From CADEDV01 sp964412375 (GTDB lineage Bacteria; Bacteroidota; Bacteroidia; Chitinophagales; Chitinophagaceae): a stretch of 64,000 nt of DNA. This document shows positions 15,835 to 24,933 of this stretch, piece after piece. Every line of letters begins with the position of its first letter. The first letter of the stretch is position 1. The DNA is taken from positions 1-64,000 of the forward strand of contig CAYPOD010000006.1 in NCBI GenBank assembly GCA_964412375.1, read 5' to 3'. The notes beneath the pieces were generated by a model, which ran no database searches, had not been told where the DNA came from, and saw only the letters and a program-made list of their open reading frames with translations. The position numbers and the translations under genes were made by a program.

Positions 15835-17100
15835 ATGAAAAAGATGATCCCGATCTTTGGCCTTTTCCTGGTCTGTCACCTTTCACCCGCCCAAACCGGC
15901 AACAAGATCTCTTATTATTGTAGCTATTATGGAGACGATGCGGTTCTGTCTTCGCTGCAAATTTGTTTTTCCATGCAAACGCTACCCGGTTTGCAAAAAC
16001 ACGACCGGGCCGAAGGAATACTCAACCGCATCATGGCCGAAGTGGGGCTTCCCACCAATTTTGTTTTGGTGGAATGTGCCGGCTACAACAATTGCTCGGC
16101 TGTGAACCTGGAAGGACTGAATGGTTCGCTGCGCTATATTCTCTATGGCGATAAATTTTTAAAGGAAATAGATTCCACGTCCAATACCTACTGGTCATCC
16201 ATCAGCATTTTTGCCCATGAGATCGGTCATCATCTTTGTGGCCATACCCTGGATATGCTGGGCAGCCGTCCTGATAAAGAGCTGGAGGCAGACCGGTTTT
16301 CAGGATTCATTATGTTTAAACTTGGCGCCACCCTGCAACAGGCACAGGCTGCCATGCTCACCCTCGGCGATCCCCCGTATGTGAGCACCCATCCCCCGCT
16401 TTCTAACCGACTCGCCGCCATCCGCAATGGCTGGAATGATGGCTGGCAGAGCAATTACCGGCTTGGGCAATTGGCGCCTGCTCTTCCATCACTGAAAAAT
16501 TTTGATGAAATAGCCGTTGACCTGCATGATAAAGCCTACCTGGAAAATATTCTCAATAAACCCGAAGAAGCGATAAAATTTGCCAATGCAGCCATCAACC
16601 TGAAAAAGAATTATGCAGATGCTTATGTGCAACGTGGACTGGCGGAAGCCAACCTTGAACAATCATCCAAGGCTATCAAAACACTGGATTCGGCATTGAC
16701 AATAAATCCACGGTTAACATTGGCACAGGTGTATAAAGCAAGGGCTTATAATATTGCCGGACTTTATACTTTGGCCGAAGCCGAATTTCAAAAAGCCATT
16801 CAGCAAAATGCCGGTTTTGCTCCCATCTATGCTGAAAGAGCCATGATGCGCAATAACCAGCAACGCTATGATGAAGCTATAGCAGATGCAAAAAAGGCCA
16901 TTGACCTCAAGTTTAAGGATATTTATATTCCCTATGCCACTTTGGGTTTTGCCTATCATCAAAAGAATGACCTGGAAATGGCCCAACGCAACTTTGAACT
17001 GAGCTTGCGTTATAATTCAACCTATGATTTTGCCATGTACTGGCTGATCAGGATCAAGGAAAAAACAGCACCTGCTGAAAAGAAAGCCACCGGCAACTGA
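15835..17100 (+). CDS. Exported M48-type metallopeptidase with TPR repeats
   Basis: 421 residues with a signal peptide (MKKMIPIFGLFLVCHLSPAQ). The peptidase part holds FAHEIGHHLCGHTLD (His128, Glu129, His132) and KELEADRFSGFIMFKLGA (Glu151), the M48/Oma1 arrangement, followed by STHPPLSNRLAAI. Residues about 225-405 carry tetratricopeptide repeats (for example AIKFANAAINLKKNYADAYV, AIKTLDSALTINPRLTLAQV, DEAIADAKKAIDLKF). The layout resembles BepA, a periplasmic chaperone-protease for outer-membrane protein assembly, but identity with it is not shown. It is divergent from the lipoprotein peptidase gene. Confidence 0.88.
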   Translation: MKKMIPIFGLFLVCHLSPAQTGNKISYYCSYYGDDAVLSSLQICFSMQTLPGLQKHDRAEGILNRIMAEVGLPTNFVLVECAGYNNCSAVNLEGLNGSLRYILYGDKFLKEIDSTSNTYWSSISIFAHEIGHHLCGHTLDMLGSRPDKELEADRFSGFIMFKLGATLQQAQAAMLTLGDPPYVSTHPPLSNRLAAIRNGWNDGWQSNYRLGQLAPALPSLKNFDEIAVDLHDKAYLENILNKPEEAIKFANAAINLKKNYADAYVQRGLAEANLEQSSKAIKTLDSALTINPRLTLAQVYKARAYNIAGLYTLAEAEFQKAIQQNAGFAPIYAERAMMRNNQQRYDEAIADAKKAIDLKFKDIYIPYATLGFAYHQKNDLEMAQRNFELSLRYNSTYDFAMYWLIRIKEKTAPAEKKATGN

Positions 17101-17193
17101 TATGGTCTTTTTTCGCTATTCATCGTTTCGGCAGGTAAACTTTACATAACTGAAAAGAAGAAACAGGGAACCCTGCTGTGATGCTTTTTGACC

Positions 17194-17201
17194 TAACTTT
17201 G
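17194..17201 (+). promoter_or_regulatory. -7 box for ccmE-ccmF
   Basis: TAACTTTG, exact TAnnTTTG match, 18 bases before ATG 17220. It lies inside a longer upstream open frame and therefore argues for the 17220 start. Confidence 0.6.
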
Positions 17202-17219
17202 CCCCGCAAATCACAGGTT

Positions 17220-17669
17220 ATGAAAAAGATCCATATTGTTCTTTTGGTACTGATTGCAGGAGCCATCGGGGTGCTGATCAGTTTTTTGAAAACAGCCAGC
17301 ACATACGATACCGTGGAAACAGCCATGGAAAAACCGGGCAAGTTTGTGCATGTGATCGCCAAACTGGACATGAGCAGCCCCATAGAATATGATGCTATCA
17401 ACAATCCCAACTATTTAAGTTTTACAGCTGTTGATTCTTTAGGCAAATCGGTGAAAGTGGTGTACCGCAATTCAAAGCCAGAGAACCTGGAGCATAGCGA
17501 ACGCCTGGTGCTGAAAGGAGCCTACCAGGATGCCAACGGGCATTTTGAATGCAAAGAAATATTGATGAAATGCCCTTCGAAATACAAAGACGACATGAAA
17601 GCAGCGGAAAAGAATATTCAAACCAATTCGGAAAACGAAGCCGCTGAAACAAAATCTGCTGAATATTAA
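17220..17669 (+). CDS. ccmE: Cytochrome c maturation heme chaperone CcmE, CxxxY variant
   Basis: 149 residues from ATG 17220, which opens the single N-terminal membrane anchor (KKIHIVLLVLIAGAIGVLISF). The periplasmic OB-fold domain spans about 28-120. In classical CcmE a His in HxxxY binds heme covalently; here the corresponding motif is Cys118-Pro-Ser-Lys-Tyr122 (codon 17571). Such a Cys variant is known from Desulfovibrio and some archaea. It carries heme from CcmC to the CcmF lyase. ccmF starts ten bases after its stop, so they share an operon; ccmA, ccmB and ccmC are not in this window. Confidence 0.9.
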   Translation: MKKIHIVLLVLIAGAIGVLISFLKTASTYDTVETAMEKPGKFVHVIAKLDMSSPIEYDAINNPNYLSFTAVDSLGKSVKVVYRNSKPENLEHSERLVLKGAYQDANGHFECKEILMKCPSKYKDDMKAAEKNIQTNSENEAAETKSAEY

Positions 17670-17679
17670 TAGTTGAAGA

Positions 17680-20268
17680 ATGGATTATATCGGTGAGCAT
17701 CTTTTACCCGGCCGCCTTGGTCATTTTTTTATTGTGCTTTCATTGGTAGCTTCGCTGGTGGCTACCGTTTCTTATTATCTCGCTACCACTTCCAAAACTG
17801 TTGACGCCACTCTTCACTGGAAAAAACTGGCCCGCTATGCTTTTATCACCGAAGTGATTTCTGTGTTCGCCATCTTTGGCATTTTGTTTTACATAATTTA
17901 TAACCACCTTTTTGAATACAAATACGCCTGGCAGCATAGCAGTCTTTCCTTAGAATTCAAATACCTGCTGGCCTGCTTCTGGGAAGGACAGGAAGGAAGT
18001 TTTTTGCTGTGGAGCATCTGGCACTGTGTGCTGGGTCTTGTGCTGATCCGCTGGTCAAAACAATGGGAAGCCCCGGTGATGACGGTAGTGAGTTTTGCAC
18101 AGTTGATTCTCGCCACCATGATCGCAGGCTTATATGTGTTCGGGCAGAAGATCGGTTCCAACCCGTTTATCCTGCTACGAGACTCTGGGGTGCTGGACAA
18201 TGCCCCGGCCCTGCATGTTGATTTTGACATCACCCAGCCGCTCCGACAAGATTACATGCTCTCCATCAGGGATGGTAATGACCTCAACCCGCTTTTGCAG
18301 AACTACTGGATGGTGATACACCCGCCTGTGTTGTTTTTAGGATTTGCTTCCACCCTCATTCCATTTGCTTATGCAGTGGCAGGTTTATGGACAAAACGCT
18401 TTGGCGACTGGATAAAAGCTGCACTGCCCTGGGCCTTGTTCACCGCAGCAACATTGGGTGTAGGCATCATGATGGGCGCCATGTGGGCCTATGAGTCACT
18501 CACCTTTGGCGGTTATTGGGCATGGGACCCGGTTGAAAATGCATCGCTGGTGCCGTGGCTGATTTTGATTGCCGGAATTCACACCCTGCTGATCTATAAA
18601 CATACCGGGCACTCGCTGCGGTCAACGCATTTATTTTTTATTCTCAGTTTTGTATTTGTTCTTTATTCCACTTTTTTAACCCGTAGCGGCATCCTTGGTG
18701 ATTCATCGGTTCACTCTTTCACCGACCTGGGAATGAATAACCAGCTATACCTGCTGCTGTTCACCTTCCTGTGGGGCGCCGCCCTGCTGGCTGCAAAAAA
18801 TTTCAACCAAAAAATAACCACTGCCGTCACGGCTGCTGCGTTGCTATTTATTTCCTGGTTCAGCGCTGTTCCGGCCATTGGTTTCCTCACCCTGCTGGCT
18901 GGTTTGGGTTTTGTTGTTTACCAGTTACAAACCCAGGTGCCGACAATTCATAAAGAAGAAAACAGTTCTTCCCGTGAGTTCTGGATGTTCATTGGTGCAC
19001 TGGTATTCTTTTTATCAGCCATTTTGATCATCAGCATCACTTCGCTGCCTGTTTTCAATAAAGTGTTCAATGCGAAAATGGCTGGACCGGAAAATGAGGA
19101 ACATTTTTATAACCTGGTGCATGTGTTCATTGCCGTGATCATTGCCTTGCTGACAGCCGTGACGCAATATTTCCGTTACAAACAAACTCCGCTAAAAATA
19201 TTCTGGAAGAAAATATCCATCCCTACACTTATTGCTGTGGCAGCGGCCACTTTGCTGGTCATCTTTTACAGCATCCGCTTTGAAAAAGAAGGACCCGGCT
19301 TCCTGGGCGCCATCTGGCTGGCTCTTGTATGTAGCATTTATACCATCATTGCCAATGCTGCTTATATCTGGATCGGTCTAAAAGGCAAACTTGGTATTTC
19401 CGGTGGCTCGGTTTCCCATGTAGGATTTGGAATGGTGCTGGCAGGTATATTGATTTCTGCCTCCAACAAGGAAATGCTTTCAAAAAACACCAGCGGCATT
19501 TTTATCAACTTTGGAAAGGATAGCCAGGAAAACCCGGGTGAAAACCTGACATTGGTGAAAGGCGTGAAAACGGATATGGGCAAATACTGGGTGACCTATG
19601 AGAGTGATTCGGCCCATCCCAAAAAACAGCAATGGTTTTATAATATCCATTTCCAGCGCAAGGATGGTAAAGAAGATTTTGTATTGCAGCCCAACGCTTT
19701 TATCAATTATAAAGGCAATGAAGGACTGATGGCCAATCCTGATGCAAGACATTACTGGGATCATGATGTGTTTACCTATATCACATCACTGCCCGACCCG
19801 GAAAAAAGAGATGATACCGCCACATTCCGCACTCATGTGCTGAAACCCGGCGATTCGTTGTTTTATTCCAACGGATTCATGATCGTAGAAGACGTGAAAA
19901 TGAACAATGATGTGCCTGCAGATATTTTCGGTGAACAGGGGAGTCTGTATGAAACGCCGCTGAAGATCTATTCAAAAACCGGTTCAACCTATTCTGTCAC
20001 GCCAAGACTTGCTTTTGCCAAAGGCGGGTATCTTTCTGTTCCTGACACGATCAATCCCGAAAGCATTATCCTGCAACTACAAAAAGTAAATCCTGATAAA
20101 ACATTTGAACTGGCGGTGAAGGAATCGGACAGCATCATGGAGTATGTGACGCTGAAAGCCTACAAGTTCCCGATGATCAACCTGCTGTGGGCGGGTGTCA
20201 TCATCACGGCCATCGGCATCCTGATGAGCATGGTGCAGCGCATCCTGCAAAACCGCCGGGCTTCGTAA
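17680..20268 (+). CDS. ccmF: Cytochrome c-type biogenesis heme lyase CcmF
   Basis: 862 residues, a polytopic inner-membrane protein with about 14 hydrophobic segments. The tryptophan-rich heme-handling motif is GGYWAWDPVENASLVPW (residues about 270-286), and other conserved parts include FWEGQEGSFLLW near 102, NPLLQNYWMVIHPPVLFLGF near 205 and FLTRSGILGDSSVHSF near 327. A large periplasmic domain follows residue 600. It joins heme delivered by CcmE to CxxCH cysteines of apocytochromes c. It is longer than proteobacterial CcmF (about 650), because of the extended C-terminal periplasmic part. Confidence 0.95.
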   Translation: MDYIGEHLLPGRLGHFFIVLSLVASLVATVSYYLATTSKTVDATLHWKKLARYAFITEVISVFAIFGILFYIIYNHLFEYKYAWQHSSLSLEFKYLLACFWEGQEGSFLLWSIWHCVLGLVLIRWSKQWEAPVMTVVSFAQLILATMIAGLYVFGQKIGSNPFILLRDSGVLDNAPALHVDFDITQPLRQDYMLSIRDGNDLNPLLQNYWMVIHPPVLFLGFASTLIPFAYAVAGLWTKRFGDWIKAALPWALFTAATLGVGIMMGAMWAYESLTFGGYWAWDPVENASLVPWLILIAGIHTLLIYKHTGHSLRSTHLFFILSFVFVLYSTFLTRSGILGDSSVHSFTDLGMNNQLYLLLFTFLWGAALLAAKNFNQKITTAVTAAALLFISWFSAVPAIGFLTLLAGLGFVVYQLQTQVPTIHKEENSSSREFWMFIGALVFFLSAILIISITSLPVFNKVFNAKMAGPENEEHFYNLVHVFIAVIIALLTAVTQYFRYKQTPLKIFWKKISIPTLIAVAAATLLVIFYSIRFEKEGPGFLGAIWLALVCSIYTIIANAAYIWIGLKGKLGISGGSVSHVGFGMVLAGILISASNKEMLSKNTSGIFINFGKDSQENPGENLTLVKGVKTDMGKYWVTYESDSAHPKKQQWFYNIHFQRKDGKEDFVLQPNAFINYKGNEGLMANPDARHYWDHDVFTYITSLPDPEKRDDTATFRTHVLKPGDSLFYSNGFMIVEDVKMNNDVPADIFGEQGSLYETPLKIYSKTGSTYSVTPRLAFAKGGYLSVPDTINPESIILQLQKVNPDKTFELAVKESDSIMEYVTLKAYKFPMINLLWAGVIITAIGILMSMVQRILQNRRAS

Positions 20269-20331
20269 AACCCCTTTCCCGGTTCAGACAGCGTTTTCCC
20301 CGGCCTCTTTGTCTTTTGTGTAATGCACAGA

Positions 20332-20339
20332 TAATTTTG
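20332..20339 (+). promoter_or_regulatory. -7 box for the DUF4294 gene
   Basis: TAATTTTG, exact TAnnTTTG match, 14 bases before ATG 20354. Confidence 0.6.
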
Positions 20340-20353
20340 TAATTTCAGGTGCC

Positions 20354-21058
20354 ATGAAATTCAATTTGCCATATCAACGCCTTCTCCCTGTGATAGTGGC
20401 ATTTCTTTTTACCAGCCTCCACACACAAGCACAGATCATCGGCCCTGAAAGAGAAGACAGCATTTATGCCATGCCTTCTTTTGAAGAAATTTCTCAAAGA
20501 TGGGGACCCAATGATACCATCATTGTTCCGGCTATCTGGTTCAGGAATGAAATGATGTCGTATAAAGAATTAGGAATGGTGTGGGTAGGTAATTTCCCGG
20601 GTAAAAAATTAGACAAATTCATTCAGGAATGGACAAGGCTGCGTAATGCGGTGTATGTCACCTATCCTTATGCACGGATTGCCGGTGTCACCATCAATGA
20701 CATCAACGCAAAGCTTGCACATGTGAAAGACAAGAAAAAGAGAAAAGAGTATATCAAATCAAGAGAAAAAGAACTAAGAAAGCAGTTTGCTGAACCGCTG
20801 ACCAATCTTTCGGTTTACCAGGGCAAAGTGCTGATGAAACTTATCAACCGGCAAACCGGGAACAACTGCTACGAAATCCTGAAAGAATACAAGGGTGGAT
20901 TGAATGCCCGTTTTTATCAAACCGTTGCCTTCTTTGTCGGGGGCAACCTGAAACAGGATTGGGATATCACTGATAAAACCGACCGGCAAATAGAAAATTT
21001 CGTTAAAGAAATTGATGGTATGTGGTATGGCGCCCCATACCTGCCTGCCAGTCGCTGA
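20354..21058 (+). CDS. Secreted DUF4294 domain protein
   Basis: 234 residues with a signal peptide ending at TQAQ. The domain is recognisable from RLRNAVYVTYPYARIAGVTINDINAKL, the charged helix KKRKEYIKSREKELRKQF, and LINRQTGNNCYEILKEYKGGLNARFYQTVAFF, typical of DUF4294, a family largely restricted to Bacteroidota. Function is unknown; the conserved single Cys and arginines suggest a folded periplasmic domain. It lies 85 bases after ccmF and has its own -7 box. Confidence 0.85.
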   Translation: MKFNLPYQRLLPVIVAFLFTSLHTQAQIIGPEREDSIYAMPSFEEISQRWGPNDTIIVPAIWFRNEMMSYKELGMVWVGNFPGKKLDKFIQEWTRLRNAVYVTYPYARIAGVTINDINAKLAHVKDKKKRKEYIKSREKELRKQFAEPLTNLSVYQGKVLMKLINRQTGNNCYEILKEYKGGLNARFYQTVAFFVGGNLKQDWDITDKTDRQIENFVKEIDGMWYGAPYLPASR

Positions 21059-21171
21059 TCACTTGTTCAATAACCTTTTCGCTTCTCCCCCCTTTGTTTA
21101 TCTTTAGCCCCGGCAAAAAAGGTAGAAACTTTTTTCGCCAATACCAGTTAGCATAGCAAGAAATAATAAAC

Positions 21172-21909
21172 ATGAAACTAGATATACTCGCCATTGGAGT
21201 TCACCCGGACGATGTGGAGCTGGGTTGTTCCGGCACACTGATCAATGAAATAAAAAGAGGAAAAAAAGCCGGCATCCTTGACCTGACCCAGGGAGAACTT
21301 GGCACAAGAGGGACTGTTGAAACCCGTTACGAGGAAGCGTCAAAGGCAGCCATGATCATCGGTGTGCAGGTGAGAGAAAACCTGAAGATGCGGGATGGTT
21401 TTTTCAGGAATGATGAAGAACACCAGATGCAACTGATCACTGCTATCCGCAAATACCAGCCGGATATTGTATTTGCCAATGTGCTGAATGACCGCCACCC
21501 CGACCACGGCCGTGCCGGCAAGATGATCGCCGACTGTTGTTTCCTTTCCGGGCTTGCAAAGATTGAAACAAAAGATGAGAACGGAAACCTGCAACCCCGC
21601 TGGCGGCCTTCGTATGTATTGCACTACCTGCAGGACTGGTATCATGAACCTGATCTGCTGATTGATATTTCGGATTCCTTTGAGCAACGGATGGAATCCA
21701 TCAAAGCCTATGGCACCCAGTTTCACACTTCGGTAAACAGCGAAGAAGGACCGCAGACGTATATCTCCACCCCTGACTTTCTCGACAGCGTAGTGGCCAG
21801 GGCCCGCATGCTGGGCAAACGCATAGGTGTAAAGTATGCCGAAGGCTTTACCTGTGAGAAAAAGATCGGTATCCGCAACCTGGATGCCCTGGTACAGGTA
21901 GAAACCTGA
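21172..21909 (+). CDS. bshB1: Bacillithiol biosynthesis deacetylase BshB1
   Basis: 245 residues. The LmbE/PIG-L-type zinc site is AIGVHPDDVELGCSGTL (residues 7-23, HPDD) with HPDHGRAGKMI near 108 as the second half. BshB1 removes the acetyl group from GlcNAc-malate to give GlcN-malate in bacillithiol synthesis, and the length and the TQGELGTRGT segment fit this subfamily. Bacillithiol is the main low-molecular-weight thiol of many Bacteroidota. bshA and bshC are not in the window. Confidence 0.93.
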   Translation: MKLDILAIGVHPDDVELGCSGTLINEIKRGKKAGILDLTQGELGTRGTVETRYEEASKAAMIIGVQVRENLKMRDGFFRNDEEHQMQLITAIRKYQPDIVFANVLNDRHPDHGRAGKMIADCCFLSGLAKIETKDENGNLQPRWRPSYVLHYLQDWYHEPDLLIDISDSFEQRMESIKAYGTQFHTSVNSEEGPQTYISTPDFLDSVVARARMLGKRIGVKYAEGFTCEKKIGIRNLDALVQVET

Positions 21910-21976
21910 CAGCAATTAAGAAATCATACTACACAATTTTTTGACAAAATGAAAGCAGCTTTTCGATAATAAAATA

Positions 21977-21984
21977 TACCTTTG
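21977..21984 (+). promoter_or_regulatory. -7 box for the desaturase gene
   Basis: TACCTTTG, exact TAnnTTTG match, 32 bases before ATG 22017. Confidence 0.6.
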
Positions 21985-22016
21985 TTTTTTCACAACACAC
22001 ACATTTTCACAGACCC

Positions 22017-23084
22017 ATGACGATACCTAAATTTTCGAATGCCTCCCAATCCTTTCACGCTGAACTTAAAAAAAGGATAGCTTCTTATTTTGAAGAATCA
22101 GGTAAATCAACCACAGGAAATTATAGCCTCTTTATCAAAGCAGGCTTACTGATCACATCCTTCCTGTTCATTTATATTCATCTTGTGTTTTTTACACCTG
22201 CGGTGTGGCTGGCCATACTGGAATGTGTGGTGCTGGGTGGTCTTACCGCCGCTATCGGTTTCAATGTAATGCATGACGGGGCTCATGGCAGTTTCAGCCG
22301 TTATAAATGGGTGAATGAACTTGCGGCCATTTCCGTCAATTTTCTGGGCGCCAACAATTTCATGTGGAAGACAAAACACAATGTTATCCATCATGCTTAT
22401 ACAAATGTGGATGGAGTGGATGATGACATTGACGCCAAACCGGTGCTTCGTCTTTGTGAAACACAAAAATATTACCAGATACACCGCTACCAGCACTGGT
22501 ATTTCTGGGCAGCCTATTCACTGTTGTATATCTGGTGGGTATTTGTCACTGATTATAAAAAATACTTTACAAAAAAGATAGGGCCGATGCCTATCAAGAA
22601 AATGGGAGTTTGGGACCATATCTCATTCTGGCTTTTTAAACTTGTCCATGCATTTCTCTTTATTGCACTTCCCATTTACCAGGTAGGTTTTATGAATTGG
22701 CTGGTGGGTTTCCTGATAGTCGGGTTGTTTGCAGGTTTTGTACTCAGCATTGTTTTTCAACTGGCGCATACAGTCGAGCATACCCATTTTCCTGTTGCAA
22801 ATATTGAAACAGGAAAAATGGAAGATGAATGGGCCATTCACCAGTTAAAAACAACGGCCAACTTTGCAACCCGTAATAAATTAATATCCTGGTGGGTGGG
22901 CGGACTCAATTTCCAGATCGAGCACCACCTGTTTCCCAAAATATCACATGTGCATTATCCCGCCATCAGCAAGATCATCAAGAAAGCCTGCGCTGATTTT
23001 GGCATTCCATATATCGAATACCCAAAAATGAGGCTGGCTGTTGCATCACATGTTTCTTACCTGAAGCATCTGAGCCGCAAGTAA
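22017..23084 (+). CDS. Membrane fatty acid (acyl-CoA) desaturase
   Basis: 355 residues with four or more membrane segments. The three histidine boxes that hold the di-iron centre are MHDGAHGSF (around residue 84), HNVIHHAYTN (around 120) and QIEHHLFP (around 303). The last box starts with Gln, which is typical of front-end (delta-5/6-like) and linoleoyl-CoA desaturases. It introduces a cis double bond in acyl chains at the cytosolic membrane face, using reduced ferredoxin or cytochrome. Single gene; a role in cold or membrane fluidity response is likely by family. Confidence 0.93.
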   Translation: MTIPKFSNASQSFHAELKKRIASYFEESGKSTTGNYSLFIKAGLLITSFLFIYIHLVFFTPAVWLAILECVVLGGLTAAIGFNVMHDGAHGSFSRYKWVNELAAISVNFLGANNFMWKTKHNVIHHAYTNVDGVDDDIDAKPVLRLCETQKYYQIHRYQHWYFWAAYSLLYIWWVFVTDYKKYFTKKIGPMPIKKMGVWDHISFWLFKLVHAFLFIALPIYQVGFMNWLVGFLIVGLFAGFVLSIVFQLAHTVEHTHFPVANIETGKMEDEWAIHQLKTTANFATRNKLISWWVGGLNFQIEHHLFPKISHVHYPAISKIIKKACADFGIPYIEYPKMRLAVASHVSYLKHLSRK

Positions 23085-23227
23085 GCTAAGAGATTGAAGG
23101 AGTAAAAGAGACAAAGAGTTAACTGCAGCCTGAAACCAGGCTCCGGTGATTTATGTATGCGGAATAAAAATGCTGCCGCCGGTAAAAGGATTTTGCACAA
23201 CCTCTTTTACTCCTTTCACCTCTTAGC
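23085..23227. repeat. Long-range inverted repeat in the desaturase-ureohydrolase gap
   Basis: The arm starting at 23085 (core GAAGGAGTAAAAGAG) is mirrored by the arm ending at 23227 (core CTCTTTTACTCCTTTC), about 27 bases each with few mismatches, separated by about 90 bases. Between them lies a smaller hairpin AGCCTG-aaac-CAGGCT. It may be a MITE-like or REP-like element, or a strong RNA structure that ends the desaturase transcript. Confidence 0.65.
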
Positions 23228-23295
23228 CCCCGAACTTATATTTTGCCACCCCACCAAACCCGTTTAACTTGCACCGTTTTTTATAATTGTGTGCT

Positions 23296-24339
23296 ATGGT
23301 TGATCTTCAGAACTACGACCCTAACAGTGTCAGTAATCCCAATAACAACATCTTTGGACTTCCCACAAACGAAGAAGACTCAAGACTTATCCTGCTGCCT
23401 ATTCCGTGGGAAGTGACAGTGAGCTATGGTGTGGGCACAGCCCGGGCACCGGAAGCTATCTCCAAAGCCAGCATGCAGGTCGACCTGTTTGATCCAGAAG
23501 TGCCGGATGGATGGAAGCAGGGATATTACCTGCGCCCTGTTGACCGGAAAGTGCTGATGAAAAGCGATTACCTGCGCAAAGAAGCTGAACTATACATTGA
23601 TTATATCTCAAAAGGGGAAGAACTGGCAGCCAACCAGTTTATGTGCAAGACCCTGAAGGATGTGAACGAAGGCGGCAAATTCCTGAACACATGGGTCTAT
23701 GACCAGGCTAAAGCGCTGCTTGACAAAAACAAGTTAGTGGGGCTGGTCGGTGGTGACCACAGTATACCCCTGGGCTACATGAAAGCGATAGGTGAAAAGC
23801 ATGGATTGTTTGGTGTGTTGCAGATAGATGCGCACTGTGACCTGCGGGAATCCTATGAAGGATTCAACTATTCACATGCCAGTATTATGTATAATGCCCT
23901 GAACGAAGTGCCGCAACTGGAGAGGCTGGTGCAGGTGGGCATCCGAGATTACAGCCAAAGCGAGTGGGATTATATCCGCAACAGCAACTACAGGGTGATC
24001 ACCTATTTTGATAAAGAAATAAAGACCCGCCAGTTTGAAGGCGAAACCTGGAAGCATATCGCTGAAGAAATAGTGAGCAAACTACCGCAAAAAGTATATA
24101 TCAGTTTTGATATTGACGGACTCGACCGTAAACTATGCCCGCATACCGGTACACCGGTGCCCGGCGGGTTTGAACTTGCAGAAGTGTTTTTCCTTTTCCG
24201 CAAAGTAATAGAAAGCGGCCGGCAGATCATTGGCTTCGATCTTTGCGAAGTGGGGATCAGCGACAGCGACTGGAATGCCAATGTGGGAGCCAGGGTTCTG
24301 TTTAAACTTTGTAATTTATTGGTGGCAAGCAATAGTTAA
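23296..24339 (+). CDS. Ureohydrolase (arginase/agmatinase/formimidoylglutamase) family protein
   Basis: 347 residues from ATG 23296; a GTG nine bases earlier overlaps a TATAATTG box and is rejected. The di-manganese site is visible in VGGDHSIPLGY (His), LQIDAHCDLRESYEGFNYSHAS and ISFDIDGLDRKLCP with the paired Asp residues. Members hydrolyse guanidino or formimino groups, releasing urea or formamide. The subfamily cannot be told apart here; DAHCDLR has Cys where Ala is usual. The following small membrane-protein gene starts one base after its stop, so they are probably co-transcribed. Confidence 0.88.
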   Translation: MVDLQNYDPNSVSNPNNNIFGLPTNEEDSRLILLPIPWEVTVSYGVGTARAPEAISKASMQVDLFDPEVPDGWKQGYYLRPVDRKVLMKSDYLRKEAELYIDYISKGEELAANQFMCKTLKDVNEGGKFLNTWVYDQAKALLDKNKLVGLVGGDHSIPLGYMKAIGEKHGLFGVLQIDAHCDLRESYEGFNYSHASIMYNALNEVPQLERLVQVGIRDYSQSEWDYIRNSNYRVITYFDKEIKTRQFEGETWKHIAEEIVSKLPQKVYISFDIDGLDRKLCPHTGTPVPGGFELAEVFFLFRKVIESGRQIIGFDLCEVGISDSDWNANVGARVLFKLCNLLVASNS

Positions 24340-24340
24340 G

Positions 24341-24904
24341 ATGCAGCAATTTGAACTGTTACTGAGGAATGAGAAGCTGAAACTATATGATCGTTTTGCG
24401 ATCCTTCTATTCATTCTAAATGCAGTTGCGATTTGTTTTTTCCTTTATTATAAATATGAGGACATCGCTGAAAATCCCTTATCTCTTACCTGTGCAGGGG
24501 CTGCGCTTTTGATGCTGATTTTTTTTATTTTCCTTCCTGCAAGATCAAAAAATAAAAACATTTTTCTGCTGGCTGCTGCTCCTGTTATTTTGTATTGGGT
24601 GGTGGTCGGCTACTGGCCGGCTGCTATTATTCTGGGTTTTCTCTTTTTCTTCTACACAGTAGCAAAAAAACCTCTTTATGTGAGAGTAACCGGCGAAAAG
24701 GTTATATACCCTTCTTTTCCAAAACGAGTTATTACTTGGGAGCAACTTTCGAATCTTATTCTTAAAGATGGACTGCTGACGATTGATTTTAAGAACAACA
24801 GGATCATTCAGCAAACTGTAGAAGTGACGACAAAACCTGTAAATGAGCAGGAATTTAACGACTTTTGCAAAGCACAATTAAATGCAGCCAGCTCTGCCTC
24901 CTGA
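24341..24904 (+). CDS. Small membrane protein with a PH-like C-terminal domain, unknown function
   Basis: 187 residues from ATG 24341, one base after the ureohydrolase stop. Two hydrophobic pairs occupy about 20-38, 48-66 and 72-100, and the C-terminal 80 residues (LYVRVTGEKVIYPSFPKRVITWEQLSNLILKDGLLTIDFKNNRIIQ... in outline) look like a bacterial PH/YcxB-type domain that reads membrane lipids or partners. No enzyme motif is seen. The coupling to the ureohydrolase may be only transcriptional. Confidence 0.75.
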   Translation: MQQFELLLRNEKLKLYDRFAILLFILNAVAICFFLYYKYEDIAENPLSLTCAGAALLMLIFFIFLPARSKNKNIFLLAAAPVILYWVVVGYWPAAIILGFLFFFYTVAKKPLYVRVTGEKVIYPSFPKRVITWEQLSNLILKDGLLTIDFKNNRIIQQTVEVTTKPVNEQEFNDFCKAQLNAASSAS

Positions 24905-24933
24905 CTATATGACCTAATGCGCCAAATGACTCA

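Noticed and set aside
15724..15879. A 52-codon N-terminal extension of the metallopeptidase lipoprotein
   Set aside because: It would run through the dyad and the divergent promoter and would place the signal peptide internally; the lipobox start at 15723 is preferred.
24230..24340. An upstream extension of the PH-like membrane protein
   Set aside because: It overlaps the 3' end of the ureohydrolase gene, and the ATG one base after that stop gives a cleaner protein.
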